Positions 52,048-61,562 of a DNA stretch of 64,000 bases are shown here, in pieces; the first letter of the stretch is position 1; each line of letters starts with the position of its first letter. The notes beneath the pieces were generated by a model. The model made no database searches. It worked only from the letters and a program-made list of their open reading frames with translations, and had not been told where the DNA came from. A program made the translations under genes and the position numbers. Source of the DNA: Chloroflexota bacterium (GTDB lineage: Bacteria; Chloroflexota; Dehalococcoidia; Tepidiformales; Tepidiformaceae); contig JACRBT010000018.1 in the NCBI GenBank assembly GCA_016234445.1, positions 36,963 to 100,962 on the forward strand, read 5' to 3'.

Positions 52048-52332
52048 TCAGGAGAACCGTCGCTGGCCGCCGCGTCCCGCGAATTGACGCCACGCGAAGA
52101 GCACCAGGACAGCGCCCCCGGTTGCAATGGCCATGCTTCTGAGGTTGAAGCCCGTAACGTCGCCGTAGCCGAGCGCGGTGCTGATGAACCCGCCGACGAG
52201 CGCGCCGCCGACGCCCAACGCGATCGTGATGAGGATGCCCCGGAGGCCAGACCCGCCCGGGCCACCCCCGAGGAGGAACTGGGCTGCGAGCCCGGCGATC
52301 AACCCGACGAGAATCCAGGTCAACGTACCCAT
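52048..52332 (-). CDS. GlsB/YeaQ/YmgE family membrane protein
   Basis: A 94-residue protein of the transglycosylase-associated (YeaQ/YmgE) family with three hydrophobic segments: TWILVGLIAGLAAQFLLGG, an ILITIALGVGGALVGGFIS stretch and MAIATGGAVLVLFAW. ATG 52332 starts immediately before the first helix. The family is linked to general stress responses in other bacteria; the biochemical role is unknown. Confidence 0.85.
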   Translation of the reverse strand: MGTLTWILVGLIAGLAAQFLLGGGPGGSGLRGILITIALGVGGALVGGFISTALGYGDVTGFNLRSMAIATGGAVLVLFAWRQFAGRGGQRRFS

Positions 52333-52497
52333 CTTCGACTCCTTTCGGGCGTGGGAAGCCCATGGGGAAATCGGGGCGCACCCGGTTGTTCGCATCCTCG
52401 TGCTCCAACCGGGCTGATCGATTGTCGTCTCCGGGCCGCAGCGCTTGTCAAGGAATATTACAAGCGGTGTTTTACCAGATGTCCTAGGGCCTGATAC

Positions 52498-53004
52498 TCA
52501 TCCCCCGACCCCCGCCACGAGTTCGCGCGCGTGGCCGTCGAGGTGGCCGATGAGCACGGGCACCATCTCCGCCAGCGGGGTCGGTTCGCCGCGAAAGGGC
52601 ATGGGGCGGGCGCGCTGGGCCGCCGTCAGGCTCCGGAGGAGGGCGATGAGCGCCGCCCGGTTCGCCCGCATCTCCGCCACCAGGGTTTCGACGTCGTTCC
52701 CTGCCCGTTCGGCGACGCGGCCGCGGTTCCAGTCGTGGACCTCGAGTTCGGCGGCGTGAGCGAGGTCGTCGCCGGGTTCGGGTACCCCGGCCCCGATCCG
52801 TATCCGGATCAGCTGGCGGAGGTCGTTCGCGGCCATGTGGGCGAGCAGTTGGCGCCGCGTCCAGGCGCCATCGCCCGTATGGATGACCTCCTCCCAGCGA
52901 TCCCGGGGGACCGCCCGGACCGCCGCCTCGACCGGCCCAACCGCTTCGGCAAGCGAGGCCAGCAGCCGTTCGAAGGTAGCGTCGTCGATGGGTGCCAACC
53001 CCAC
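52498..53004 (-). CDS. DinB/maleylpyruvate-isomerase-like protein
   Basis: A 168-residue helical-bundle protein. WTRRQLLAHMAANDLRQL has the first metal-site His, VHDWNRGRVAERAG is typical of mycothiol-dependent maleylpyruvate isomerase N-domains, and LIGHLDGHARELVAG at the C-terminus supplies further His residues. Thiol-dependent transferase activity is plausible. It lies 5 bp downstream of the beta-lactamase-fold gene and is probably co-transcribed with it. Confidence 0.8.
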   Translation of the reverse strand: MGLAPIDDATFERLLASLAEAVGPVEAAVRAVPRDRWEEVIHTGDGAWTRRQLLAHMAANDLRQLIRIRIGAGVPEPGDDLAHAAELEVHDWNRGRVAERAGNDVETLVAEMRANRAALIALLRSLTAAQRARPMPFRGEPTPLAEMVPVLIGHLDGHARELVAGVGG

Positions 53005-53009
53005 GCGGC

Positions 53010-54221
53010 TCAGTCCACCATCGCCGAATAGATGATGTTCTTCAGCTGGCCCCGGAAGTTGAAGGTCGCCGACGGCATCAGCTGGGTCATGAAGATGACC
53101 TCCATGTCCTCCTTCGGGTCCACCCAGAAGATGGTCGAAGCGGCGCCGCCCCAGTAGTAGTCGCCTTCGCCGAGCGAGCCGGAGTCGACCTCGTTCAGCG
53201 TCATCGCGAAGCCGAGCCCGAAACCGACGCCTTCGTAGGCGGTCTCCGAGAAGGCGCCGACGGCCATGCCCGCGAGGTCACGCCCGCCGGCAAGGTGGTT
53301 CTTCCTCATCAGCCCCAGTGTGCGTGAGCCGAGGATGCATTCGCCGTCGAGCTCGCCGCCGCGGCGGAGCATCTCGCAGAAGCGGAGGTAGTCGGCCGTC
53401 GTGCTTGTCAGGCCGCCACCGCCGGAGAGGAAGGCAGGGGTGCCCAAGTAGGTGCTGTGCTGGGGGTCGTCGATCAGCCGCAGGGACTTGTCGGGCTCGC
53501 GCTGGTAGTTCGCGGCGAACCGGTCCACCTTCCCGGGGGCGATCGAAAACGAGGTGTCCTTCATCCGCAGGGGGTCGAAGATCGTCTCCTGGAGGTACTG
53601 GTCGAAGGGCTTCCCGGAGATCGCCTCAACCAGGTAGCCGCAGACGTCGGTCGAATACGAGTACATCCAGCGGTCGCCCGGGGTGAACTGGAGCGGTACC
53701 TTCGCCAGCTTTTCGACGAACGTCCGGAGCGTCTCGCCCTGGTCGCGGCGGACGCCGACGTGGCGGTAGGCCCGGTCGACAGGGTGGCCGGTGGCGCCGT
53801 AGGTCAGCCCGCCGGTGTGGCTGAGCACGTGGCGGAAGGTCATCGGCCGCTCCGGCTCTTTCGTCTGCATCGTTTCGCCGTCGCCCGACACCCAGACGCG
53901 CTGTTCGCGCCACTCGGGGATGACGCGGGAGACCGGGTCGTTCAGCTGGAAGTGGCCCTGTTCGTAGAGGCTCATGAGCGCCACGGAGGTGATTGGCTTC
54001 GACATCGAGTAGATGCGGAAGATGGCGTCGTCGCGCATGGGCGTGTTGCGCTCGCGGTCCATCTGCCCGAACGAGCGGAAGTAAGCGGGGTGCCCGTGCC
54101 GCGACACCAGCACCTGGCAGCCAACGATCTTCCCGGGTTCGATGTAGTTCCGGTTGAGGTGCCCGGTGATCCGTTCGAGGCGGTCCGCGTCGAATCCCGC
54201 CAGCCCTGGGGCCACGTCCAT
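53010..54221 (-). CDS. Beta-lactamase-fold serine hydrolase
   Basis: A 403-residue class-C beta-lactamase/esterase family protein (EstB-like). The nucleophile motif SMSK (Ser72, Lys75) lies in RIYSMSKPITSVALM, and YSYSTDVCGYLVEAISG holds the second motif. The third motif is degenerate (WGGAAST in place of KTG). No signal peptide is seen, so a cytoplasmic esterase or peptidase is more likely than a resistance enzyme. ATG 54221 is chosen; upstream codons do not look coding. Confidence 0.85.
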   Translation of the reverse strand: MDVAPGLAGFDADRLERITGHLNRNYIEPGKIVGCQVLVSRHGHPAYFRSFGQMDRERNTPMRDDAIFRIYSMSKPITSVALMSLYEQGHFQLNDPVSRVIPEWREQRVWVSGDGETMQTKEPERPMTFRHVLSHTGGLTYGATGHPVDRAYRHVGVRRDQGETLRTFVEKLAKVPLQFTPGDRWMYSYSTDVCGYLVEAISGKPFDQYLQETIFDPLRMKDTSFSIAPGKVDRFAANYQREPDKSLRLIDDPQHSTYLGTPAFLSGGGGLTSTTADYLRFCEMLRRGGELDGECILGSRTLGLMRKNHLAGGRDLAGMAVGAFSETAYEGVGFGLGFAMTLNEVDSGSLGEGDYYWGGAASTIFWVDPKEDMEVIFMTQLMPSATFNFRGQLKNIIYSAMVD

Positions 54222-54364
54222 GGTTTCGCTCCCGTTCCCTGTCCTGTTTGGGGGCATTCTCTGCGGCTGGCGCGCGCTCGGCAAACGCTGGCGGCCCGCC
54301 GTGCAATCCGGCCGCGCGGGGCATAGGCTGTACGGCGACGAAACCACCCCGGCAGGCCAAGACG

Positions 54365-55501
54365 ATGCGCTTCGAATTCACCCCTGCACAGCAGAAGTTC
54401 CGGACCGAACTGAAGACGTTCCTCGCCGAGGAGGTGGGCGTCGAGCGCGGCAGCGGCGGCGCCGACCAGGCCTTCAGCAAGAAGCTCTCCGCCCGCGGCT
54501 GGATCGGGCTCGCCTGGCCGAAGGAGTACGGCGGGCAGGGTCTCGGCGCCCTCGAGCAGATGATCTACACGGAAGAGATGATCCTCGCGAACGCGCCCCG
54601 CGCCCACCACTTCGTGGCCGAACGGCAGGTTGGGCCGTCGCTCATCCGCCACGGCACCGAGGCCCAGAAACGCGAATGGCTGCCGCGGATCGTCAACGCC
54701 GACGTCAGCTTCGCGCTCGGCCTCTCCGAACCCGGCGCCGGCTCCGACCTCGCGGCGGCGGCCACCCGGGCCGTGCGCGACGGCGACGAATACGTCGTCA
54801 CCGGCCAGAAGATCTGGACCTCGAACGCCCACATCTCCGACGCCGTCTGGCTTGTCGTCCGCACCGACCCGGATGCCCCGAAGCACCGCGGGATCAGTTG
54901 CTTGATGGTGGACCTCGACAGCCCGGGGATCAGCATCCGCCCGCTGGTCGACATGACCGGCGGCCACCACTTCAACGAGGTCTTCTTCGACGAGGTGCGC
55001 GTCCCGGTGGACCGTCGCGTGGGCGACGAAAACCATGGCTGGTACATCCTCGCCGAGCACCTCGACTTCGAACGCTCCGGGATCGAGCGGCTCATCGACC
55101 TCGAATACATCTTCCACGACGTCCTCGCGGCGGCGCGGGAGCGGGCGGTGAAGGGCAGCCTGGGCCGGGCCGTCCGCGCGGAACTGGCCGAACTCGCCAT
55201 CGAACTCGAAGTCGGGCGGCTGATGTGCTACCGGGTCGCCTGGATGCAGAGCGCGGGGCTCGTCCCGAACGCCGAGGCGTCGAGCGCGAAGATCTTCGGG
55301 ACCGAGTGGTCGCAGCGGATGATGGCGACGGCGATGAAGCTGCTGGGGATGGACGCTGGCGCAAGCGGTGAGGGCGCCAGGCTCGCGGCGACGGTGCGGG
55401 GCGGCTATCTCGGCGCCGTCTCGCGGACCATCGCCGGGGGCACCTCGGAGGTCCAGCGCAGCATCGTCGCGACCCGCGGCCTGGGCCTGCCGCGGTCGTA
55501 G
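54365..55501 (+). CDS. Acyl-CoA dehydrogenase
   Basis: A 378-residue FAD-dependent dehydrogenase. N-terminal helices (FTPAQQKFRTELKTFLAEEV), the flavin-binding GLSEPGAGSDLAAAATRA and KIWTSNAHISD, and the C-terminal IAGGTSEVQRSIVATRGLGLP are characteristic. It oxidises an acyl-CoA at C2-C3, perhaps a steroid side-chain or branched substrate as in the FadE group. It diverges from the beta-lactamase-fold gene. Confidence 0.92.
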   Translation: MRFEFTPAQQKFRTELKTFLAEEVGVERGSGGADQAFSKKLSARGWIGLAWPKEYGGQGLGALEQMIYTEEMILANAPRAHHFVAERQVGPSLIRHGTEAQKREWLPRIVNADVSFALGLSEPGAGSDLAAAATRAVRDGDEYVVTGQKIWTSNAHISDAVWLVVRTDPDAPKHRGISCLMVDLDSPGISIRPLVDMTGGHHFNEVFFDEVRVPVDRRVGDENHGWYILAEHLDFERSGIERLIDLEYIFHDVLAAARERAVKGSLGRAVRAELAELAIELEVGRLMCYRVAWMQSAGLVPNAEASSAKIFGTEWSQRMMATAMKLLGMDAGASGEGARLAATVRGGYLGAVSRTIAGGTSEVQRSIVATRGLGLPRS

Positions 55502-55523
55502 CGCTCAGGCGCGAACGCGGGCG

Positions 55524-56660
55524 CTACTTCGGCCTGGCAATCACCCCGATGAATGAATCCCCGGCTGCCGAGAACGCGAGCGACCCGTCCTTCAAGGTGA
55601 CCATCATGCCGACGGAGACGGTTCGGTCCCGCCGGACCAGCATCTCCTGCTCGCCTGCCGGGCTGCCCCCGTAGTAGTCGACGATGGTCGGAAGCTGGAA
55701 CCGCCGCTGGGAACCGCTCGCGGAGGTGAAGGTGATCGCGGTTTCTTCGAAGCCGATGTGCCAGCCCCCGCCGTTCGCGGTCGCGGCCAGGCTCGCGGTG
55801 GGGGCTGGCGCCGCCGCCATCGCCGTCAGGCGCGACCCGGCCGGGTCGAAGCGAGCGAGCATGCCTGAGTCGCTGAGCACGACGGGGCCGGCCTCGGAGA
55901 TGGCCGAGGGCGCCTTCGCTCCCGCAACCGGCTCGGCGGTGCCGGTCGTGGTGTCGAGCACCCACGTCCCCGTCCCGTACCCCTTGGCGGCGTGCGAAAC
56001 ATGCGTGGCGAGAAGGAGCTTGTCGCCGCCGAGCGCGCGGATGCTCTTTGGCGGCGGCAGGTTCGGAGGGAGCGGGATTGCGGGCAGGACCGCGACCTTC
56101 GGGGCCAGCTGGAAGACGTCAACCTCCAGGGCGTCGGACCGCACCATGAAGAGGAGGTTGCCGTAGATGGAGACAGCCTCGACGTAGTTGTCGCCGCCCA
56201 GGCCGGCGTAGTGCGTGACCGGCGGCAGCGCCACCGAATCCTTCGCCCCGTCGTCGCGGACCACAACCACCCGGTGTCCCGTCATCAGGACGGTCGCGCC
56301 TTCGATCCGGCCCATCCATTGCGGGAACTCGTACCACTCAAGCGAAGAGACTCTCTCGCTCTTCCCGCTGGCCGGGTCGAACCGGTAGAGGCCGCCCGCA
56401 TCCGTGCCGCCCTCCCTGGCTGCGTACCAGAGCGAGGTGCCATCGGTCGCGAGAGGAAAGTGCCCGCCGCGGGAGCCGTTGACACTGATGAGGCGGATCG
56501 CGGGGTCCCCGCGGCTCGCGATGCTTTCAGGTACGGGGGTGTCTTCCCGATCGCCCGTGGCCAGGCGGCCGGCGGCATAGGCCAGGGCAACGACAACCCC
56601 AACGGAGACCAGGGCTCCGAAGAACAGGCGGGCTCGTCGCGATGTCGGCGCAATCTTCAT
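55524..56660 (-). CDS. Membrane-anchored hypothetical protein with beta-propeller-like repeats
   Basis: A 378-residue protein: a basic start, one anchor helix (LFFGALVSVGVVVALAYAAG, about residues 12-31), then a repetitive beta-rich domain of WYAAREGG and LYRFDPASG type that resembles WD40/PQQ-like propellers. No catalytic motif is seen. It is convergent with the acyl-CoA dehydrogenase gene. Function is unknown. Confidence 0.7.
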   Translation of the reverse strand: MKIAPTSRRARLFFGALVSVGVVVALAYAAGRLATGDREDTPVPESIASRGDPAIRLISVNGSRGGHFPLATDGTSLWYAAREGGTDAGGLYRFDPASGKSERVSSLEWYEFPQWMGRIEGATVLMTGHRVVVVRDDGAKDSVALPPVTHYAGLGGDNYVEAVSIYGNLLFMVRSDALEVDVFQLAPKVAVLPAIPLPPNLPPPKSIRALGGDKLLLATHVSHAAKGYGTGTWVLDTTTGTAEPVAGAKAPSAISEAGPVVLSDSGMLARFDPAGSRLTAMAAAPAPTASLAATANGGGWHIGFEETAITFTSASGSQRRFQLPTIVDYYGGSPAGEQEMLVRRDRTVSVGMMVTLKDGSLAFSAAGDSFIGVIARPK

Positions 56661-56857
56661 CTCAGGCTGTACTGGCGAGTATAAGGGAACGGGCCGCCCG
56701 CCCAGCGCTGCCAGACGTTCAGGGCGTGCCAAGCGCCCCGTTCGTGCCCTTGTGACGCATCACCGGGGCCTCCGCCGGAATCCCGATAGCCAGCACCGCC
56801 GTACAACCGGTAGCATCCACGTCCCGGGCCCCCACCGCCCGGCGCTCCGGAGAAGCC

Positions 56858-57910
56858 ATGAAGTACCGAATACTCTGGGCGGCTGCCTTTACGGGCATCG
56901 TCGTCCACGTCATTGGCCTGGCGTGGGACGTCTACCTCCATTCGGACGACGCCACCCTTGCCGCGCGCGAAGGCGTGTTCACGCTTTCGAACCCCGGCCA
57001 TGCCCTCATCGTCGCGGGGATCGCGCTCACCGCCAGCGCCGTCCTCGGGATGGCCACCGCCTGGATGCACGACCGTCGCCTCGGCGGCGAAGGGTTCTTC
57101 GCGGCTGCCCTGCGCGCGGGGACGCTGCCGGTGATGGGACTGGCGGTGGGCGCCGCCATCTTCGTCGCCACCGGGGCGGAACGAGACAACCACGACCACC
57201 AGGTCCTCGAAGCATCCGGCGCCCATTCGGACGACACTGTCGCGGTCGTCGCCGGGACGGGCGGCCCGCCGGCCGCCACGGGAGACGCCAGTCATCCCCA
57301 CCCTGACGCCGCCTCCGCGACCGGCGATGCGATGGCCGAAGGGAACGCCCACACCCACGGCACCGAAGTCCCCGTCACGCCGGAGCAGTTGGCTGCTGCC
57401 GCGGCCTTCTACGCCCGGGTCGAAACGTCGGCCGCGAAGTTCGAAGACATCCGCGTCGCCATGGCTTCCGGCTACATCCAGATCACCCAGGACCTGGAGG
57501 GGATCGCCGCCCACTTCGCCAACCTGAAGTACAACAGCGACGGCAACCTCCTCGACCCTGAGCGCCCCGAGATTCTCCTCTACTCGAAGCGTCTCGACGG
57601 GACGTGGAAGCTCCTCGGCTTCATGTTCACCAGCGAGAAGGTGACGGAACTGCCGCCGTCGTTCTTCGGGCCGCTCGACGCCTGGCATCGCCACGAGAAC
57701 CTCTGCTTCACGGCGAACGCGGTCAGCGTGAAGCCGGATGCGGCGTCCTGCCGGGGCGTCTTTTCGAAGACCACGGCCTGGAACCTCCACGTCTGGACGG
57801 CACCCGGCGCTTCGGGGGTGTTCGCCCACGACTTCCCGCCGATCAGCCCGGGCGCGTTCCCGGGGGCGACCCTCCCGGCGACGCAGGACCTCGCGCTCCG
57901 CACTCCCTGA
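56858..57910 (+). CDS. Hypothetical membrane protein with His-rich loop
   Basis: A 350-residue protein with three N-terminal hydrophobic segments (residues 4-23, about 45-68 and 88-106). A linker (107-170) contains clustered His residues (NHDHQ, SHPHPDA, NAHTHGTE), and a C-terminal domain has two Cys (NLCFTAN, ASCRGVF) and WHRHEN. The His-rich stretch suggests metal binding or buffering. No family was recognised. An independent gene is likely; 29 bp before it the promoter-like sequence is unremarkable. Confidence 0.7.
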   Translation: MKYRILWAAAFTGIVVHVIGLAWDVYLHSDDATLAAREGVFTLSNPGHALIVAGIALTASAVLGMATAWMHDRRLGGEGFFAAALRAGTLPVMGLAVGAAIFVATGAERDNHDHQVLEASGAHSDDTVAVVAGTGGPPAATGDASHPHPDAASATGDAMAEGNAHTHGTEVPVTPEQLAAAAAFYARVETSAAKFEDIRVAMASGYIQITQDLEGIAAHFANLKYNSDGNLLDPERPEILLYSKRLDGTWKLLGFMFTSEKVTELPPSFFGPLDAWHRHENLCFTANAVSVKPDAASCRGVFSKTTAWNLHVWTAPGASGVFAHDFPPISPGAFPGATLPATQDLALRTP

Positions 57911-58026
57911 GAGGCGCCCGCCGGGCCCCGTTTCGGCGCCCGAACGGCCGATTTTGCCGACGTTTTACGAAGGCTGCGTGTTCGCTTCACATCCCGGCCC
58001 CATGCTCGGTCGAAGGAGAAAGGGAG

Positions 58027-58215
58027 ATGCAAGAGTCGCTTCCTCCCGCAGTCGCCGCTCACATTCGCGCCGGGCGCTATGCCCAGCGGGAACGGCCGGC
58101 GGCGACTCTTCCTTCCCGGATCCGTCCCCGGCGGTGTCCGGAAATCGCGGTCCCACCAACGCGGCGCACTGGCCCTGCGCTCGCCCTGCTCCTGGCCATC
58201 GGTGGCCGCAACTAA
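58027..58215 (+). CDS. Small ORF (62 aa) with strong ribosome site
   Basis: The 423-bp gap 57911-58333 holds this 62-codon frame starting MQESLPPAVAAHIRAG. Directly upstream is GAAGGAGAAAGGGAG, an excellent ribosome site, and a canonical terminator follows 63 bp after its stop. The product is basic, Pro/Arg-rich in the middle and hydrophobic at the end (ALALLLAIGG). It matches no family I know. A non-coding RNA in the same interval cannot be excluded. Confidence 0.5.
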   Translation: MQESLPPAVAAHIRAGRYAQRERPAATLPSRIRPRRCPEIAVPPTRRTGPALALLLAIGGRN

Positions 58216-58278
58216 GAGTCTGGCTTCAAGGATTGCCCTTCCCCTACCTCTCCAGCAACCCCGAAGCCCGCAACCCCG

Positions 58279-58311
58279 AAGAAGCCCGCCAAACCGGTGG
58301 GCTTCTTTCTT
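58279..58311 (+). terminator. Rho-independent terminator between the small ORF and nuoG
   Basis: AAGAAGCCCGCC and GGTGGGCTTCTT pair (one G-T) around an AAACC loop, followed by a TTTCTT tail on the plus strand. The T-tail favours the plus strand, but the stem may also end nuoG transcription from the other side. Confidence 0.85.
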
Positions 58312-58333
58312 GTCCCGGGCATGGGGTCGAGGG

Positions 58334-60808
58334 TCAGGCCAGCTGCGTCGCCCGCCGCCCGGGGACGGCCGCCGCGGTGAGGGTGACCGTGGGGAGTGCG
58401 TCGCCGGTGAAGAATTGGGCCACGGCGCCGCCCTGGAGCAGGCTCGACACGAAGACGGTGCCTGTGGCGACCCGCTCGTTGACGTCGGCCTTCGCGCGGA
58501 TGGCGGCGCCGCCGGCCGCGATCTCGACCTCGTCGCCGCTGTGGATGCCCAGGCGGGCGGCGTCGGCTTCGCTGACCTGGATGCGGTCGTAGCGATGGAG
58601 CTTCTCGGCCTCAGGGTGGCGAAGCGCGGCCGCATCGGCGGCGGTGTAGAGGTCGCGGCCGGTGGCGAGGCGCAGCCCCCTGCCCGAGACCGTCAGCGCC
58701 GCCACCGGGACGATCGTGCCCTTGCCACTCGCCGCCACCGCCATCGCCACGCCTTCGCCGAGGATGAGGTCGTGGGCGGGCTGGTAGGCCGGGTTCGCCT
58801 TCGCGATTTCGCCGAGGGCTGCGTCGGCGTTGGCGGGGAGGTCGACGCCGAGCGCCGCGCCGAGGCCGTGGAGGGCACGGTAGCAGTCGATCGCATCGCC
58901 TTCCGGCGCCACCGCCGGCGAGAGCTTCTGGATGCGGAAGCCGCCGGTGGTGTAGGTGCCGCGGCTGGCGTACGCCCGGCCTTCGGCGATGACCACGGCA
59001 GCGCGCTTCGCCGTCTCGTGGAGGACGTTGTCGATGACGACGATGGTCCCGATCTTCGCGAGCGCCTCGGCTGCGCCGGGGAGCCGCATCGTCGGGTCGT
59101 CACGGACGACGAGCAGGCCTGCAAGCCCCGCGAGCGGGTCGTCGCCGCCCGAGGCTGCTACACCCACGTCGAGGAGGCCGTTGACGTTCGCCTCGGTGGG
59201 GAGGACCACCAGGTTCTCGGAGGCGGCATTCCCGAAAAGCGCGACGGCCAGGTTTGCGGCCCCGCCGGCCATGCTCCCGGCGATGGCGGCGCTGACGGGG
59301 TTCGGCGCGCAGACAACGAGCGTCCCGTCCCTCGGGGCATCGCGGAGAATGCCCGCGGCCTCCGCGGTGGCGTGGTCGTGGGGCTGGCCCCCGGCGACGG
59401 CGTCGGCCAGGCGGGCGGCGGTCAGGCCCTCTTCGCCAGGTTCGCTGCGAAGCCAGCAGGCGGCGAAGTCGACAAGTTCGCTGCGCACGGCGCCGATCAC
59501 GATGACCTTCGCCTTCTGGTGGACGGCCGCATCCTTCACGCGGACGCTGGCGACGTTGTGGCTCTCTTCGAGGTCGTCCGCGATGACGACGAGGGCCTTC
59601 GCCGCCGGGATCCGAGTCATGTCGGCCGCGGTCCGCCAGGTACCCAGCCGGGCTTCGAGGGCGCCCTTCACGGCCCGGACGACGGGCCCGGACGAGAGGT
59701 CGGCGTTTCCGCCGAGGGCTGCCGCGATCTTCGCCGCGGCCCAGCCCTCTTCGTTGGTGAGGTTGCCGCCGACGAGGACGCCGACCCGGCCCTTCGACTT
59801 CGCGTCTTTGAGCGCCTGCGCCGCCTCGGCCAGGGCATCGGCGAGCGAGGCGGGGGCGTGGATCGCGCCCCGGCGGACGAAGTGCCGGGAAAGCCGCTCG
59901 CGGGGCTTGAGGGAGTCGTAGTGGTAGCGCCCGCGGACACAGATCTGGTCGCCGGAGAAGGGGTTCGCGTTGCCGGGCCGGACGATGACGCCGCGGCCCT
60001 CTTTCGAACCGAGCTTGAGGCTGCAGCCCACCGCGCAGGAGTCACAGGTGGTCATCGTCCAGGTGTCGGGCTTGGCCACCCACTTGTTGGGGTGCTCCAT
60101 CAGCGCGGCGGTTGGGCAAACGTCGATGCAGGCGCCGCTGAAGTCGCAGTTGCTTTCGTGGATGGCGCCGCCGGCCCCGAAGGCGATACGCGTGTCCCAG
60201 CCCTTGCCGCTCAGGGTGATGGCGCCCGTGTGGCGCTTGTCCTCGCAGGCGCGCTGGCAGCGGGTGCAGATGATGCACATCTGGGGGTCGAACTCCATGT
60301 AGGGGTTCGCGCGGTCGGCCGGCGGCTGAGGGTGCTGGTACCAGCTTCGTTCCTCGCCGACCCATGGTTCGTAGCCCGACATCCCGACCATCTCGCAGGT
60401 GGCCTGGAGTTCACAGCGGTAGTTCTTCGAACAGGTGAGGCAGCGGTGGGTGACGACGTCGTCGCGGAGGCAGATGTCGCCCGGGTGGCAGTGTTCGCGG
60501 CGGTGGCAGGTCAGGCAGCGGTCGCTGTGGTTGGCGAGGATGAGGGAGACGACGGCCTTGCGCGCGTCCTTCACCTCGTCGCTGCTGGTGGTGACCTTCA
60601 TCCCGTCCTGGACGACGGAAGTGCAGCTCAGCTGGAGGCCGGGGGGGCCTTCGATGTCGACGAGGCAGGAACGGCAGCCGGCATACGGTTTGAGCCCGTC
60701 GATGTAGCAGAGGCTGGAGACGTAGAAGCCGTTGTTCTTGAGGACCTCAACGAGCGGCGCCCCTGCGGGCGCCTCGATGACCTGACCGTCGACGGTGATG
60801 CTTGCCAT
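58334..60808 (-). CDS. nuoG: NADH-quinone oxidoreductase subunit G-like molybdopterin/FeS protein
   Basis: An 824-residue protein with the NuoG order of domains. A [2Fe-2S] ferredoxin comes first (Cys34, Cys45, Cys48, Cys62). Next are the His-Cys cluster region (CHRREHCHPGD), two [4Fe-4S] motifs (CIICTRCQRACED; CDFSGACIDVCP) and the Mo-type CDSCAVGCSL motif. A long molybdopterin-fold domain completes it. It routes electrons within the peripheral arm of complex I, or possibly of a formate dehydrogenase-like complex. Other nuo genes are absent except nuoI, 2.1 kb away. Confidence 0.87.
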   Translation of the reverse strand: MASITVDGQVIEAPAGAPLVEVLKNNGFYVSSLCYIDGLKPYAGCRSCLVDIEGPPGLQLSCTSVVQDGMKVTTSSDEVKDARKAVVSLILANHSDRCLTCHRREHCHPGDICLRDDVVTHRCLTCSKNYRCELQATCEMVGMSGYEPWVGEERSWYQHPQPPADRANPYMEFDPQMCIICTRCQRACEDKRHTGAITLSGKGWDTRIAFGAGGAIHESNCDFSGACIDVCPTAALMEHPNKWVAKPDTWTMTTCDSCAVGCSLKLGSKEGRGVIVRPGNANPFSGDQICVRGRYHYDSLKPRERLSRHFVRRGAIHAPASLADALAEAAQALKDAKSKGRVGVLVGGNLTNEEGWAAAKIAAALGGNADLSSGPVVRAVKGALEARLGTWRTAADMTRIPAAKALVVIADDLEESHNVASVRVKDAAVHQKAKVIVIGAVRSELVDFAACWLRSEPGEEGLTAARLADAVAGGQPHDHATAEAAGILRDAPRDGTLVVCAPNPVSAAIAGSMAGGAANLAVALFGNAASENLVVLPTEANVNGLLDVGVAASGGDDPLAGLAGLLVVRDDPTMRLPGAAEALAKIGTIVVIDNVLHETAKRAAVVIAEGRAYASRGTYTTGGFRIQKLSPAVAPEGDAIDCYRALHGLGAALGVDLPANADAALGEIAKANPAYQPAHDLILGEGVAMAVAASGKGTIVPVAALTVSGRGLRLATGRDLYTAADAAALRHPEAEKLHRYDRIQVSEADAARLGIHSGDEVEIAAGGAAIRAKADVNERVATGTVFVSSLLQGGAVAQFFTGDALPTVTLTAAAVPGRRATQLA

Positions 60809-60929
60809 TCGGTTCCCCGGGGCCGCGGGCGCGCAGGAGCGCGGGCGGCGAGCTGCCGGACAAATCTACCAGATTGTGACGAAGAGAACGAACGGAACGA
60901 AAGGGTGAGCGGCTGTGCTTTGCCGCGAG

Positions 60930-61562
60930 CTAACGGTAGAGGTCTTCGATCCGGCGGCGTTCCTGTTCCATCGCCTCGCGGAGACCTCGGAGCACTTCGG
61001 TGACGTCCCAGATCCCGGCCCAGTATTCGACGTAGCCCCAGTCGACTCCATCGAGCCTGGCGAGCTCGAAGAGGTCGTTCTGATCCTTCTTGCGGTTCGC
61101 GATCAGCTTCAAGACCAGCATGTCCTCGACCGTCGCCACCCGCAGCGGCTGGCCAGGATCGAGCCGCACACCGCGTTTGACGACGCCCTCCTGGAAGGGG
61201 GTCTTGGCCGCCTGCAGATCGATCGCTTCCGAGGTGGCGTCATTCACGAACTGGACGAAGTCGGGTCCCGAAGCCTGGTGCGGGCCCTGATCACGGACGA
61301 TACGGAAGCCCCCCGCTGCCAGGGCATCGCGGACCCGCTGGAAGCCTTCGGCGTCGGCAGCGGTGGTGAAGTCGTAGTCGCGGGTGGTGCGCGGCTCGGC
61401 CCAGAAGTTGCGCGCCTGTCCCCCAATAACCACTGCTTCGAGCCCGGCTTCTTCGAAGACGTGCCCGAGCCACTCCAGGAAGACGAGGGCCTTCGCCCGC
61501 TCCTCAGGGTCGATAGAGGCCAAGCTCTTTCGCCCTTTCGTAGAAACGCTCCGGCTGGTCAT
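60930..61562 (-). CDS. Nucleotidyltransferase-fold protein (AbiEii-like)
   Basis: A 210-residue protein. VVIGGQARNFWAEPRTTRDYDF gives the GG...T-x-DxD-like signature of a minimal nucleotidyltransferase, and ATVEDMLVLKLIANRKKDQNDL is the downstream motif seen in AbiEii/DUF6036-type toxins. It overlaps the 86-residue gene by 59 bp if ATG 61562 is used; a TTG at 61523 would reduce the overlap to 20 bp. The gene order suggests a type IV toxin-antitoxin-like pair, unproven. Confidence 0.72.
   Translation of the reverse strand: MTSRSVSTKGRKSLASIDPEERAKALVFLEWLGHVFEEAGLEAVVIGGQARNFWAEPRTTRDYDFTTAADAEGFQRVRDALAAGGFRIVRDQGPHQASGPDFVQFVNDATSEAIDLQAAKTPFQEGVVKRGVRLDPGQPLRVATVEDMLVLKLIANRKKDQNDLFELARLDGVDWGYVEYWAGIWDVTEVLRGLREAMEQERRRIEDLYR

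Noticed and set aside
53010..54221. Antibiotic-resistance beta-lactamase
   Set aside because: It has SxxK, but the third motif is degenerate and there is no signal peptide; an esterase-like hydrolase is more likely.
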